Shown: positions 44,624 to 54,115, counted from the first letter of the stretch. The stretch: 64,000 bases of DNA from Micromonospora trifolii (GCF_022229005.1 NZ_JAKKFD010000022.1:108607-172606), one strand, 5' to 3'. The notes: generated from the sequence alone by a model not told the origin. Program-made: numbers and translations.

Positions 44624-46471
44624 ATGACGCAGGGAGAGCCACCGGCAGAAGGCCCCACATCAGCCGTCGCTCCAAGCGAGCTTGGACAAACTGGCCGACT
44701 CGCGCGCGCCGGTCGAGGCACGAGGGACTGGCTGACACGTAGGGCCCATTGGCGGGAACTGAGTATCGCGAGCCTCGGTTCGGTGCTCCTCGCTGTCGCG
44801 ATGATCTGGCTGATTCCGCCGTACGTGGTTCGCATGAGGACTGCCGGCGCCAGGACTGTGCCGATCGCCGACCCGGCCCACACCATCGTCGGTGACCTGG
44901 GTGACCCGACGGCCCAAGCATGGCTGGTGGGATGGGGTGGCCACGCACTCACCCACGGTCTGCGTGGCCTGTGGGATACCAACGCTTTCTATCCCGACCC
45001 GTACGGCCTAGCCCTGAACGACAGCCTGCTCGGCTATGCCCCGGCAGGGCTGATAGGCAACGGTGTGGTCGGCGCCGTGCTGCGCTACAACGTCCTGTTC
45101 GTGCTGGCTTTCGCGCTCGCCTTCCTCGGCGGCTACGCGCTCCTGCGCCAGCTTGGCGCGAACAAGGTCGCCGCCGCGGTAGCCGGGGCCGCCCTCGCCT
45201 ACGCGCCCTGGCGCTACGGCCACGACGGCCATTTGAATATTCTGTCCACCGGTGGCATCACTCTGGCCCTGGCGATGCTGGCGCGCGGCCACGGACTCTC
45301 GTTCACCCGCGGCTACCGTGCCGAACGAGTCCGGCCGGGCTGGGCGTTCGCTGGCTGGCTGGTTGCGGCCTGGCAGGTCAGCCTGGGCTTCGGCGTGGGG
45401 CTGGGATTCGTATACGTCCTCGCCGCCCTCTGCCTGATCACACTGACAGCCTGGCTGATCCATCGCCCACGCCTCAGCCGCCGGCTGATCGTCGGTGATC
45501 TGATCGGCGGGCTGGTCTTCACCGCGGTGACCGGATACTTCGCGTACGCGTACAAACACGTGCGCGAGCTCAACCCAGATGTCACCCGGGACTGGGACTA
45601 CGTCGCGCATTTCTCCCCGACACTGCGCGGGCTTCTCGTGGCGCCGCAGTCCTCGCTGACCTGGGGCACCCTGCACACCGACGCCCGCACCGCTCTCGGT
45701 GACGTACCGACTGAGAAAGTGCTGCTATGCGGGTATGCACTGTATCTACTGGCCTTCGCCGGCCTGTTCCTATCCCGCTGGTCACCGGCGCAACGGCTTC
45801 TGCTGCTGTTTGGGGCGGTCGTCGGAGTGTTGCTCGCGCTGGGCACGAACGGGCCGATCTACCGCCTGCTCTACCTCTACGTGCCCGGGTTCGATGGATC
45901 CCGTACACCAGGCCGCTTGATCTTGTGGCCCACTCTCTGCCTGGCCATCCTCGCGGCTGGCCTGGTTACCCACCTGGCCGAGGTGGCTCGCAGGGGCGCC
46001 GAGCCGAAATGGTCGGTGAGAGAGGCACGTCTGCTGACCGTTCCGTTGCTGGTCCTCGTGCTAGCTGAGGGCCTACCTGACCTGGGCCACCCCCAAACCC
46101 CAGCCGCACCGGCCGCGATGGCGCTAGCCTCCGCGCACGCTCCCATCCTGGTATTGCCGTCCAACGACAGTATCGACCTCCACGTTCTACTGTGGTCGAC
46201 CGACGGTTTTCCCACCATGGTCAACGGTGCGGCCAGCTACACCACACCCAACCGTCAGGGGATCCGCGACGTCATGGCGACCTTCCCCAGCGAGCCGGCC
46301 CTGGATCGGTTGCACCAGCTCGGCATCCGCAGCGTCGTCCTGCTGCGCGACCGGGTCCAAGGCACCCCGTACCAACCACTGCTTGACATCCCCGACGTAC
46401 CCGGCATCACCCGCCATGACGTCGGGCCAGACGTGGTTTACACCATCGACACCAACACCAAGAACCCCTGA
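44624..46471 (+). CDS. polytopic membrane protein, GT-C glycosyltransferase-like
   Basis: 615 residues from ATG 44624 with AGGGTGG upstream. One helix near residue 55, then a periplasmic loop rich in D/P/H (DPAHTIVGDLGDPTAQAWLVGW, YPDPYGLALNDSLLGYAP), then about ten further helices and a 130-residue soluble C-terminal domain. The first-loop acidic residues and the helix layout are those of lipid-linked-sugar GT-C enzymes and of YfhO-like membrane proteins. The sugar and acceptor are unknown. A strong hairpin follows at 46474. Confidence 0.6.
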   Translation: MTQGEPPAEGPTSAVAPSELGQTGRLARAGRGTRDWLTRRAHWRELSIASLGSVLLAVAMIWLIPPYVVRMRTAGARTVPIADPAHTIVGDLGDPTAQAWLVGWGGHALTHGLRGLWDTNAFYPDPYGLALNDSLLGYAPAGLIGNGVVGAVLRYNVLFVLAFALAFLGGYALLRQLGANKVAAAVAGAALAYAPWRYGHDGHLNILSTGGITLALAMLARGHGLSFTRGYRAERVRPGWAFAGWLVAAWQVSLGFGVGLGFVYVLAALCLITLTAWLIHRPRLSRRLIVGDLIGGLVFTAVTGYFAYAYKHVRELNPDVTRDWDYVAHFSPTLRGLLVAPQSSLTWGTLHTDARTALGDVPTEKVLLCGYALYLLAFAGLFLSRWSPAQRLLLLFGAVVGVLLALGTNGPIYRLLYLYVPGFDGSRTPGRLILWPTLCLAILAAGLVTHLAEVARRGAEPKWSVREARLLTVPLLVLVLAEGLPDLGHPQTPAAPAAMALASAHAPILVLPSNDSIDLHVLLWSTDGFPTMVNGAASYTTPNRQGIRDVMATFPSEPALDRLHQLGIRSVVLLRDRVQGTPYQPLLDIPDVPGITRHDVGPDVVYTIDTNTKNP

Positions 46472-46473
46472 CG

Positions 46474-46511
46474 AACGATGATGGGCGTGTCCTCGGGACA
46501 CGAGCATCGTT
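46474..46511 (+). terminator. hairpin terminator after GT-C-like gene
   Basis: Two-part stem AACGATG…CGTGTCC / GGACACG…CATCGTT with small internal loop and TCG apical loop, 2 bases after the stop. Confidence 0.75.
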
Positions 46512-46621
46512 CTGCCTGAACGTGAGCAGGGGTGAGCAGCCGCCGTGGATCGTCCGTGGCACGGTTGATCGACGCGGCACCGGCCACCGCCGCTCGTCAT
46601 GGCGATGGCCGGGACTGACCA

Positions 46622-46653
46622 GGGCGCAGGGACCTTCGAAGGCCCCTGCGCCC
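46622..46653 (-). terminator. hairpin terminator after ThuA–sugar dehydrogenase gene
   Basis: Arms GGGCGCAGGG/CCCTGCGCCC flank a 12-base centre with its own CTTCGAAG palindrome, 23 bases past the stop of the leftward gene. Confidence 0.65.
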
Positions 46654-46676
46654 CATCGATGCGCCGGTCTACCCGA

Positions 46677-49600
46677 TCAGCTGTAGACCTCGAACTCGAA
46701 CAGCGAGTAGCCCCAGGCCGTGGCGCGGGTCGTGCCGTTGATCCGCACATATCGGCCGGTGGCGGCCAACGCGGTGATGTCGTCCACGGCGCCGTCGCCA
46801 CCGGCGATCGTCCGGGCTGTGGTCCAGGTTGTCCCGTTGGCCGACGTCTGGATCTGGTACCCCGAGCCGTACGCCCCCTCCCAGGTCAACTTGACCCGGT
46901 TGACGGGGTACGACTGACCGAGATCCACCTGGATCCACTGCGGGTCGGCGAAGGCACTCGCCCACCTGCTGGTCAGCGAACCGTCCACCGCGGCGGAGGC
47001 CGGGTAGGCGACCGCCTCGGTGCTCGACGCGGTCGCCGGCTTGTTCAACGCCAGGTTGCCCGCAGGCGGCTGTGTGACGCCGCCCCCGTAGACCTCGAAC
47101 TCGAACAGCGAATATCCGTAGGCGGTGGCGCGGGCCGTACCGTTGATCCGCACGTAACGACCCGTGGCGGCCAGCGCGGTGTTGTCGTCCACTCCACCGT
47201 CGCCGCCGGTCACCGTCCGGACCGTGGTCCACGTCGTCCCGTTGGCCGACGTCTGGATCTGGTACCCCGAACCGTACGCCGCTTCCCAGCTCAGCCTGAC
47301 CCGGTCGATGGAGGTCGACTGGCCGAGGTCCACCTGGATCCACTGCGGATCGCTGAAGGCGCTCGCCCACCTGGTGGTCAGCGAACCGTCGACCGCAGCC
47401 GAGGCCGGGAATGTGCCCGACTCCGTGCTCGACGCCGTCACCGGCTTGTTCAACGCCAGATTCCCCGACGGCGGTTGCGTGGTGCCGGAGGTGAACGTGA
47501 AGTCGTCGATGTCGAACAGCGATCCCGCGCCTCCGGTGAACACCAGGTACAGCTGGTGCGTTCCGGCCGGTGGGCTGATCGTCCCGGTGACGTCGGCCCA
47601 CGTCTCCCAGCCACCGGTCGGGGCGACCTGCACCGTGCCGGCCACCGGGCCGGTCGGTGAGTCGACCCGCACGGTCAGCGTGCCACCGACGCCGGCCGAG
47701 GCGACCCGCGCCCTGATACCGGTGACGCCGGCCAGGTTGTACGGCGTGAAGGAAATCCAGTCACCGTTCTCGATGTACCCGATGGCGTTGCCGCCGTGGG
47801 CGCTGGGCTTTGCGGCGAGCTGGACGCCGTTCATGGTGCCGAAGTGCTCGGCCTGCCGGGTCCGCGGCTGCAGCACGTGCTGGTCCTGGACCGCGACCCC
47901 GCTGACCGGGGTGTAGACCGCGGCGAGCACCCCGAAGATGTTCGCCGACGCGTCATGTTCACCATCCACAGTGGTCTGGATCGACCCGGTGCAGCCGTTC
48001 TTGCTGGTGATCGGGTGACCGTGACTGTCGTGGCCGAGGATGTAGTTGAGCTGGACCCGGTTGCAGTCGATGGTGCCGGCGTTCGGATCGGTGACCCTCA
48101 CCTCGTACGGCACCAGGTCGCCGAACTGGAACACCGATCCGTCGGCGGGTGTGATCAATTGGATGGAGGGTCGGCCGACCCCGATGACCGTACTGGCCGT
48201 CGAGGTTCTGCCGCCGGGGTCCCGTACCGTCAGCGTCGCGGTGTACTCGCCGTTCGCCGGGTAGGTGAACGTCGGGTTCGCCGCCGTCGAGTCGGTGCTG
48301 CCGTTACTGGTGAAGTCCCAGGCGTACGTGATCGGGTCGCCGTCCGGGTCGTTGCTACCCGCCGAGCTGAACTGCACGGCCAGCGGCGCCGCGCCGGAGG
48401 ACGGGGTGGCGCTGATCTGCGCGATCGGTGCCCGGTTGCCGCCGGTGTTGTACTCGATCCGGTAGAGGGCCGAGTTGGCGTCGCCGCCGAACCAGGTGGT
48501 GCCGTAGTCGAGCACGTACAGGGCGCCGTCAGGCCCGAACTCCATGTCCATGATCGCGGTCCCGGACCACGGGATCGGCTCGATCGCGCCGGCCGTGCCG
48601 TTGGCGTTCAGGGTGACCGCCTTGATCCAGCGACTGGTGAACTCCCCGAGGAAGACCTTCCCGTTGTACGACGCCGGGAACTTCACGTCGGAGGCCAGCG
48701 CCGGGTTGAAGTTGTAGACCGGACCGCCCATGGGCCCGCCCCCACCCAACTCGGGCCGCCAGGGCCCCTGCCCGCCGTAGGGCAGCCATGCCGCCTGCGA
48801 CGGCGGCAGCGTGGTGATGCCGGTGTTGTTCCGGGAGTTGTTCGTCGGCCCACCGGCACAGTTGTACGGGCCGGACGACGGCCCGCTGGGGAACGTGAAC
48901 TCCTGGTAGGGGGTGTTGTAGTTGGAGCAGTACGGCCAGCCGTAGAAGCCCGGCTGGGTGATCCGCTCGAACGAGACGGTGCCCGCCGGCCCGCGCTGCG
49001 GGTCGGCAGAGCCGGCGTCGGGGCCGTAGTCACCGAGGTAGACGACCCCCGTCGCCTTGTCCACGCTCATCCGGAACGGGTTGCGGAAGCCCATGGCGTA
49101 CACCTCGGGCCTGGTGTTCGCCGTGCCCGGGGCGAACATGTTGCCGGCCGGGACGGTGTAGCCGCCCGTCGCACCCGGCTTGATCCGCAGCACCTTGCCG
49201 CGCAGGTCGTTGCTGTTGGCCGAGGTGCGCTGCGCGTCGTAGGCGGGGTTGCGGTCGGCCCGCTCGTCGAGCGGCGCGGAACCGGCCGAATCGAACGGGT
49301 TGGTGTCGTCACCGGTGGACAGGTACAGGTTGCCGGCGGCGTCGAAGTCGATGTCACCGCCGACGTGGCAGCACAGCCCACGGCTGGTCGGCACGTCGAG
49401 GATCGTCACCAGCGAGGCCGGGTCGATTGTGTTGTCGTCCCGCACGGTGAGCCGGGCCAGCTTGTTGGAGCCGTTGAACGGGGCGAACTGCGCCGCCGTG
49501 CCGGTGGACGGAGCGTCGCCGCCCGGCGTGCTGAGCGGCGGCGCGTAGTAGACGTACACCCAGCGGTTGCTGGCGAAGTTCGGGTCGGCCTTGATGCTCT

Positions 49601-50549
49601 GCAGACCCTCCTCGTCGTGGCTGTAGACCGGCAGCGTCAGGGCGATCTTGGTGTTGCCGTTGACGTCGGTGTACCGGATGACGCCGTTCCGCGAGGTGTG
49701 CAGCACACCCCGGTTGGGCAGTACGGTGAGGCCCATCGGTTCACCGGTCTCCGCCACGCCCTTGGCCAGGTTCACCTGGTTGAACGTGCCGACGGGAGCC
49801 TGCACCGAGCAGTTGCCGATGTTCTGCGCGGCGTACCTGATGCCGCCGAGCAGGTGGGTGCGGAAGTTGGCCTCGGTGTAGCTCTCCTGGGTATGGCCGA
49901 GGCCGGTGTACCAGGAGCGGCCGCCGTCGTAGGGCCGGCACCACGAGATCGGGTGGTCGCCGTTCATGGTGCCGCCGGTGTACGTGGCCTCGTTGAGATT
50001 CGCGAGGACGTGCACCTGCGAGCGGGGGTTGGTGCGGTAGTTGTACAACTCGTCGGTGCGGTTCCAGTTCACCGGGATGCCCGCGTTCGAAGGGTGGGCG
50101 GTGTCCTCGATGCGGACGGTGGCCGGCTGGATCGCGGGGTGGCTGGAGAAGTAGGCGCCGACGAGGTTGCCGTACCAGGGCCAGTCGTATTCGGTGTCGG
50201 AGGCCGCGTGCACGCCGACATAGCCGCCGCCGGCGCGGATGTAGCGCTCGAACGCGGCCTGCTGGGTCGAGTCGAGCACGTCGGCGGTCGTGGACAGCCA
50301 GATGACCGCTCTGAACCTGGCCAGGTTCGTGTCGGTGAACTGGGCGGCGTCCTCGGTCGCCTCGACCGTGAAGTTGCCCTGCGTGCCCAGTTGCTGGATC
50401 GCACTGATCCCTGCGGGGATCGCGTCATGCCGGAACCCCGCGGTCTTGCTGAAGACCAGCACCGAGAAGTCGGCCGCGAATGCCGGGGCGACGTTGACGC
50501 CCACCCCGGCCAGTACAAGAGCGACGATTAGCAGCACTCTGCGAATCAT
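46677..50549 (-). CDS. secreted ThuA–PQQ-type sugar dehydrogenase–PKD–CBM6–F5/8C protein
   Basis: 1290 residues from ATG 50549, where a signal peptide begins (MIRRVLLIVALVLAG…AFA, cut near 26). Domains: ThuA-like glutamine-amidotransferase fold (28–243, VLVFSKTAGFRH…GGGYVGVHAASDTEYDW); GSDH propeller (about 257–710, GLCCHVGGDIDFD and GFRNPFRMSVD); PKD (about 715–800, DPDGDPITYAWDF); a linker domain; CBM6 (about 905–1025, EHFGTMNGVQL…NGDWISFTPYNL); and two nearly identical F5/8C (CBM32) discoidin domains (1029–1154, 1164–1290). It should act outside the cell on polysaccharide-bound sugars. The ribosome binding site is weak (GAGAGG 13 bases away). A LacI-type palindrome lies at 50828. Confidence 0.87.
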   Translation of the reverse strand: MIRRVLLIVALVLAGVGVNVAPAFAADFSVLVFSKTAGFRHDAIPAGISAIQQLGTQGNFTVEATEDAAQFTDTNLARFRAVIWLSTTADVLDSTQQAAFERYIRAGGGYVGVHAASDTEYDWPWYGNLVGAYFSSHPAIQPATVRIEDTAHPSNAGIPVNWNRTDELYNYRTNPRSQVHVLANLNEATYTGGTMNGDHPISWCRPYDGGRSWYTGLGHTQESYTEANFRTHLLGGIRYAAQNIGNCSVQAPVGTFNQVNLAKGVAETGEPMGLTVLPNRGVLHTSRNGVIRYTDVNGNTKIALTLPVYSHDEEGLQSIKADPNFASNRWVYVYYAPPLSTPGGDAPSTGTAAQFAPFNGSNKLARLTVRDDNTIDPASLVTILDVPTSRGLCCHVGGDIDFDAAGNLYLSTGDDTNPFDSAGSAPLDERADRNPAYDAQRTSANSNDLRGKVLRIKPGATGGYTVPAGNMFAPGTANTRPEVYAMGFRNPFRMSVDKATGVVYLGDYGPDAGSADPQRGPAGTVSFERITQPGFYGWPYCSNYNTPYQEFTFPSGPSSGPYNCAGGPTNNSRNNTGITTLPPSQAAWLPYGGQGPWRPELGGGGPMGGPVYNFNPALASDVKFPASYNGKVFLGEFTSRWIKAVTLNANGTAGAIEPIPWSGTAIMDMEFGPDGALYVLDYGTTWFGGDANSALYRIEYNTGGNRAPIAQISATPSSGAAPLAVQFSSAGSNDPDGDPITYAWDFTSNGSTDSTAANPTFTYPANGEYTATLTVRDPGGRTSTASTVIGVGRPSIQLITPADGSVFQFGDLVPYEVRVTDPNAGTIDCNRVQLNYILGHDSHGHPITSKNGCTGSIQTTVDGEHDASANIFGVLAAVYTPVSGVAVQDQHVLQPRTRQAEHFGTMNGVQLAAKPSAHGGNAIGYIENGDWISFTPYNLAGVTGIRARVASAGVGGTLTVRVDSPTGPVAGTVQVAPTGGWETWADVTGTISPPAGTHQLYLVFTGGAGSLFDIDDFTFTSGTTQPPSGNLALNKPVTASSTESGTFPASAAVDGSLTTRWASAFSDPQWIQVDLGQSTSIDRVRLSWEAAYGSGYQIQTSANGTTWTTVRTVTGGDGGVDDNTALAATGRYVRINGTARATAYGYSLFEFEVYGGGVTQPPAGNLALNKPATASSTEAVAYPASAAVDGSLTSRWASAFADPQWIQVDLGQSYPVNRVKLTWEGAYGSGYQIQTSANGTTWTTARTIAGGDGAVDDITALAATGRYVRINGTTRATAWGYSLFEFEVYS
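46680..47465. repeat. tandem duplication encoding two F5/8C domains
   Basis: The segments at about 47088–47465 and 46680–47060 encode 126-residue domains that share most residues, including the ASSTE, AAVDGSLT, WIQVDLGQS and YSLFEFEVY blocks. The DNA is also similar over most of its length, so the copy is recent or kept alike by gene conversion. Confidence 0.85.
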
Positions 50550-51293
50550 GATCGGTTGGTTACCTCTCGTGAGGAAGCAGCCGAAACGTGCGCCGATCAC
50601 GTCTCGAACGTGGCCGCGGTAGGCGGCCACGCGGGTAGGTCCCGGGACGCGCATGGCGGTGCCGCGTCTGTCCCGGCGGTGGAGGGTCGTCGGCACGTCG
50701 CGCCTCGGTGAAGGTCGCGCGGTGCCGTGATGGTGGATGGGGGTGGGGGCGGGTGGACGTGGGCGGCTGTGTTGACGGTGCCTGGTCAGGGGTGCAGAGC
50801 CGTCATCTTCTTGACCTCTATCCTCGGGAGAGCGCTCTCTCACTGAGGTTTGGAAAAGCTAACAGATTCGTCATCGCCCAACAACGGTTTCATCGACGGC
50901 CGTGAAATCCGACTGCCGAAGTCCGCCCCGGTCGGGTAGGTGGCGGCGATGAGATGACGCACGCGCTCGGGCGCGAAGAGATCGAGACCGACTGTTTCTC
51001 GACAGACCGGATCCGGTCGTCGCCGTTGCCCTGCGGGGCGAGGGCGTGACGGAGATGCCCGGCAGCAGGCCACTGGCGCTCGAGCGACCGGGGACCGACC
51101 ACGGGAGGCGGCAGAAACCCGCACCCGCCCTGCCCAACCCCTTGACCCCCAGGCAACCAACACAACTGCCCGACCTGCTCCCCTACGGCAGATGAGCGGC
51201 GAGAGCAGTCCTCCGGCGTCCACGACTGTCCGCCGATGTCGGTACCGGTCGTCACTCAGTTCGACTCCCGTGCATCCGGGATAGCCTCCCCGC
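50550..51293. other. 744-base intergenic region
   Basis: Holds the upstream region of the leftward ThuA–dehydrogenase gene, including the LacI-type palindrome at 50828–50839, and the start of a small rightward gene. No further coding sequence, RNA or repeat can be supported; small frames on both strands are arginine/proline-rich noise. Confidence 0.5.
50828..50839. promoter_or_regulatory. LacI-type operator upstream of ThuA–sugar dehydrogenase gene
   Basis: GAGAGCGCTCTC is a perfect 12-bp palindrome with the central CG and flanks typical of actinobacterial LacI repressor boxes. It is about 280 bases upstream of the start codon of the leftward gene, implying a long 5' leader. Compare the operator at 8264–8277. 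Confidence 0.6.
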
Positions 51294-51689
51294 ATGCGTC
51301 ACCTCACCCGGCCGTTCGCTCTCGGCGCACTCGCTCGCAGGAAAGGCGTTGAGCAGTTCGTCGGACCCCTCACCCTGGGGCGCGAGCGAGGCATCCGCTG
51401 GGTTGCGGTCTGGCCGTGGCAGGACGGCTACAACGTGTCCGTCCATGACGTACAGGACCTGGATGACGAGAACTACCGCGACTTGTCCGTGTTCCCGCCC
51501 CTCGACCCCGAAGACGAAGACGACACGGGCTACGGCCGCGTGATCGGCCACTTTCAAGAGCCGGCCGCGGCACTGTGGCTGGCAGAGCAGGAAACCGGGG
51601 CGTACCCGAATCTGTGGGTCAACCATGGGGTTGCCGGGGATGACTATGCGGACTTCGTCTTGGCGAGGCGAGTTCGGCAGCAGCCCTGA
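51294..51689 (+). CDS. hypothetical protein
   Basis: 131 residues, start ATG 51294 with a TANNNT box (TAGCCT) 6 bases upstream and no Shine-Dalgarno, so probably leaderless. Soluble, acidic in the middle (DPEDEDDTGYG), no family recognised. WVAVWPWQDGYNVSVHDVQDL and ALWLAEQETGAYPNLWVNHGV look like an alpha/beta domain. No partner gene. Confidence 0.55.
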   Translation: MRHLTRPFALGALARRKGVEQFVGPLTLGRERGIRWVAVWPWQDGYNVSVHDVQDLDDENYRDLSVFPPLDPEDEDDTGYGRVIGHFQEPAAALWLAEQETGAYPNLWVNHGVAGDDYADFVLARRVRQQP

Positions 51690-51759
51690 CCGCTACTGAT
51701 GCCTGGTGTTGGCCTTCGCGTCGGGCACGGAACGGGCACGACGGAGGCTGGGAGGGAAC

Positions 51760-52116
51760 ATGGAAATCACTTCTGGCGGTACGCCCGGGCCGCGTCTTGC
51801 CGACCACCTAGCCGTTCTCGGCAACAACCTCTATGGCCGCATCCCCCATGCCCCGAGGGCGAAGGTCTTGGCTGAAATGTTCGTACGTGCAGGCTGGCGT
51901 GCCCGTGCAAGCTCGTGGACTGAGTATGAGGTCGAGCACGAGTGGGTGTGCATCGAACTGGTTGAGTCGTCACCCGATGAACGCCTTCTCAGCGGCGTCG
52001 TTGATCCATCCCGCGTAGACGAACTCGGTGCCGTCCTCGCCGGTCTTGGCCTGCGCTACTCGATCGAACTGTGGAGCGACGACCAAACAAGTCCTCTGCG
52101 AGAACTCGCCGGATGA
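51760..52116 (+). CDS. hypothetical protein
   Basis: 118 residues from ATG 51760 with GGGAGG 5 bases upstream. Compact soluble protein (MFVRAGWRARASSWTEYEVEHEWVCIELVES), no signal or membrane segment, no recognised family. About 70 bases after the preceding hypothetical gene, so possibly co-transcribed. Confidence 0.6.
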   Translation: MEITSGGTPGPRLADHLAVLGNNLYGRIPHAPRAKVLAEMFVRAGWRARASSWTEYEVEHEWVCIELVESSPDERLLSGVVDPSRVDELGAVLAGLGLRYSIELWSDDQTSPLRELAG

Positions 52117-52273
52117 CTCGCTCGGTGCGAAGGAACGATCGGCCGTCGACAAGCTGCGCCAGCAGTAGGGCTTAGCTGGCTGGGCGGTCCAACGGGGGCC
52201 ATGGATGTCTGCCGTCGCTCGCGCCCGTCGCTCCAGATGAACTGGCGGCCACTGCGGCCGGGTTGAGCGCGCA

Positions 52274-52702
52274 CTATCCAGGGTAGGGCCAGCGGTGCTC
52301 ACGCAGCAGTTGCGTCGAACCGTCGGCCTCGATTACCCAGGTACACGGCTCACACAGCGCGTCATCCAGACTGGCGATCTCTCGACCGGCCGGATCTCGG
52401 GCCACCAGCCGCATGAACCGCCCGCAACTGCCTCGCAGCGGGATCAATGCCGAGCTCGTGGCAGACACGCTGTGGGTGATGGGGACGCCGCCTGTCACCT
52501 CAACCGCCAGCTTGCTCTCCAGATGATTCTCCACAACAAACGTTTCCGCACTGTAGTCACGATCCATCAGCGGAACGCCGAACTGTCGCACCCAGCCAAC
52601 GGCACAGGCGCCAACCACCACCACGACGGTGATGAGCACGGTCAGAACCTACCACCAGCGACGATGCCGGCCAGGCTTCAGGGGCGTTGGTGGTGTCGTC
52701 AT
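52274..52702 (-). pseudogene. one-TM hypothetical protein with in-frame TAG at codon 18
   Basis: ATG 52702 has GGGAGAG 6 bases upstream and overlaps the stop of the upstream gene (ATGA). The frame reads MTTPPTPLKPGRHRRWW, then TAG (52651–52649), then VLTVLITVVVVVGACAVGW, a typical basic-then-hydrophobic anchor split by the stop. The rest is an extracytoplasmic domain with paired cysteines (RGSCGRF, ALCEPCTW). Either it is a nonsense pseudogene, or translation restarts at GTG 52639. Confidence 0.55.
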
Positions 52703-52947
52703 CGTCTCTCCCGCCGGGCACCGGGAACGGTCGCCAGCTGCGATCCCTCCTCGGCCGGGGACCAGGTCAGCCTCGGCGACGCACCAATGTCCCGGCCATC
52801 GACGGCGAGTATCGCGGTGAACGGCGTACCCTGCGCTTTCCCGTCTGGCGTGCCGGGCTTGCCGAACGCGTACAACGGTGTGTCCACGCTGGTCACGGCC
52901 GTTAGCGCGGCGGCCCGCGAGGTGGTCACGTTCGACCTACTCCGCAA
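52699..52947 (-). CDS. short hypothetical protein upstream of the TAG-split gene
   Basis: At most 82 residues. The frame opens after a TAG with only CTG/TTG starts (TTG 52947) or GTG 52929. It contains YAFGKPGTPDGKAQGTPFTAILAVDGRDIGASPRLTWSPAEEG, which looks like a real C-terminal domain. The stop overlaps the next ATG, which argues that the end is genuine. It may be the tail of a gene whose 5' part is lost. Confidence 0.4.
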   Translation of the reverse strand: MRSRSNVTTSRAAALTAVTSVDTPLYAFGKPGTPDGKAQGTPFTAILAVDGRDIGASPRLTWSPAEEGSQLATVPGARRERR

Positions 52948-53149
52948 ACGAATACTCCTACCCAGCTAACCCACACCATCACAAGATCAACGACAGAAGC
53001 GCTTGCCATACAAAGCCGCATCGAGGTCAGCCGCCCCCTGATCGGCTGTCTTGACCACCGGCCGACGGTTCCGGTTGATGGCATTGCGTGACGAGCGGCC
53101 ATCCAGCAACGGGCGGCACAGCTTCGACTTCTCTCGAATCGAGTGAGTT

Positions 53150-53695
53150 CTAGTCCACGGTGTCAAGGTTCGGAGCCTTCGGGCCAGCCGGCGACCCTAA
53201 AGCGCGCGTAGCCGCCCCCGCTCGCAGCGCCGCCAGTGGCGATAGTCTGAGATCACTCCGGATGGCATCGACGAAGTCGTCATACGCCACCAGGGCCGGC
53301 TCCCGGTACGTCGACCACTGCTCGTCAGGGATTCCCTCTTCTGCCGCCCGGGTACCCAACTTGCTCAACTGGTGGTCAACGGACAAGGCACAGGCCGCCG
53401 CCCGTTCGGAACCGTGCAGCCAAAGCGTGGCTAAACAACGGTTCCAGTCGGTACGCAGCTTGCTGGCCTCGGCACGTCTTTCGTCGTGCTCCGATCCTGG
53501 GCCGGGTGCGCGACCCAGCTCACGGATCGCCTCCCGATACCGGTAGAACTCCCCGGCCACAGCCTGGTAACTCTGCATCCGCTGGTCCCGACGCCAGCGC
53601 AGCGACTCCGAGCGGGCGTCCCAAAACCGCCCCAGGACAATTCCGATCAATCCAGATAGCGCTGCCAGCAGGGCAACCTGCACGCGTTCCCCCAT
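53150..53695 (-). CDS. membrane-anchored hypothetical protein
   Basis: 181 residues from ATG 53695 (weak initiation signals). One N-terminal helix (VQVALLAALSGLIGIVLGRFW) is followed by SLRWRRDQRMQSYQAVAGEFYRYREAI, then helices. The layout parallels the protein at 7617–8177 (TM, then WRRDQ and a Y/F-rich helix). Function unknown; no operon partner. Confidence 0.6.
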   Translation of the reverse strand: MGERVQVALLAALSGLIGIVLGRFWDARSESLRWRRDQRMQSYQAVAGEFYRYREAIRELGRAPGPGSEHDERRAEASKLRTDWNRCLATLWLHGSERAAACALSVDHQLSKLGTRAAEEGIPDEQWSTYREPALVAYDDFVDAIRSDLRLSPLAALRAGAATRALGSPAGPKAPNLDTVD

Positions 53696-54115
53696 GCTCA
53701 GTCACTGACAAAACGTTGGTCTTCGCCCCTCGATTCTTGCCTACACATCTTGGTCTGTCAGTCCCGGTCATACCCTTGGCCCCGCTCCGCTGGCGGGTAC
53801 GCGTTCTCGTGCCGCAGACAACGCGCGGGTTGGCTCGCCACTCCCCGTTTGGTAGGCACGACGTCAACTACGCTCGGTAAGCGAAGGTAGCGGAAGTCGG
53901 TGTGGGTCGGCCCCTGGTCGGCGGCGCGAGCGGCCTGCGAAGCGAGCCGCCTTGATCCCGTACAGAAAATTCTCACACGAGCTGAGAATCAACGTGTGTA
54001 ATCCGCCAGCTGATGTGCGACAGATCCGGCAAGCCAGGGGCAACAGGCTGGCCGCCGACACAGCGTCCTGTCGTGTCGAATCGAGGGCGTGTCTGCGGGA
54101 CACCCATCGACCACG
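53696..54115. other. 420-base region without a supported gene
   Basis: No frame with actinobacterial codon bias and a plausible start covers it on either strand, and no RNA gene or repeat is evident. Confidence 0.5.

Noticed and set aside
47796..50531. 911-codon plus-strand frame
   Set aside because: Antisense shadow of the ThuA–sugar dehydrogenase gene; V/G/R-rich with no recognisable domain.
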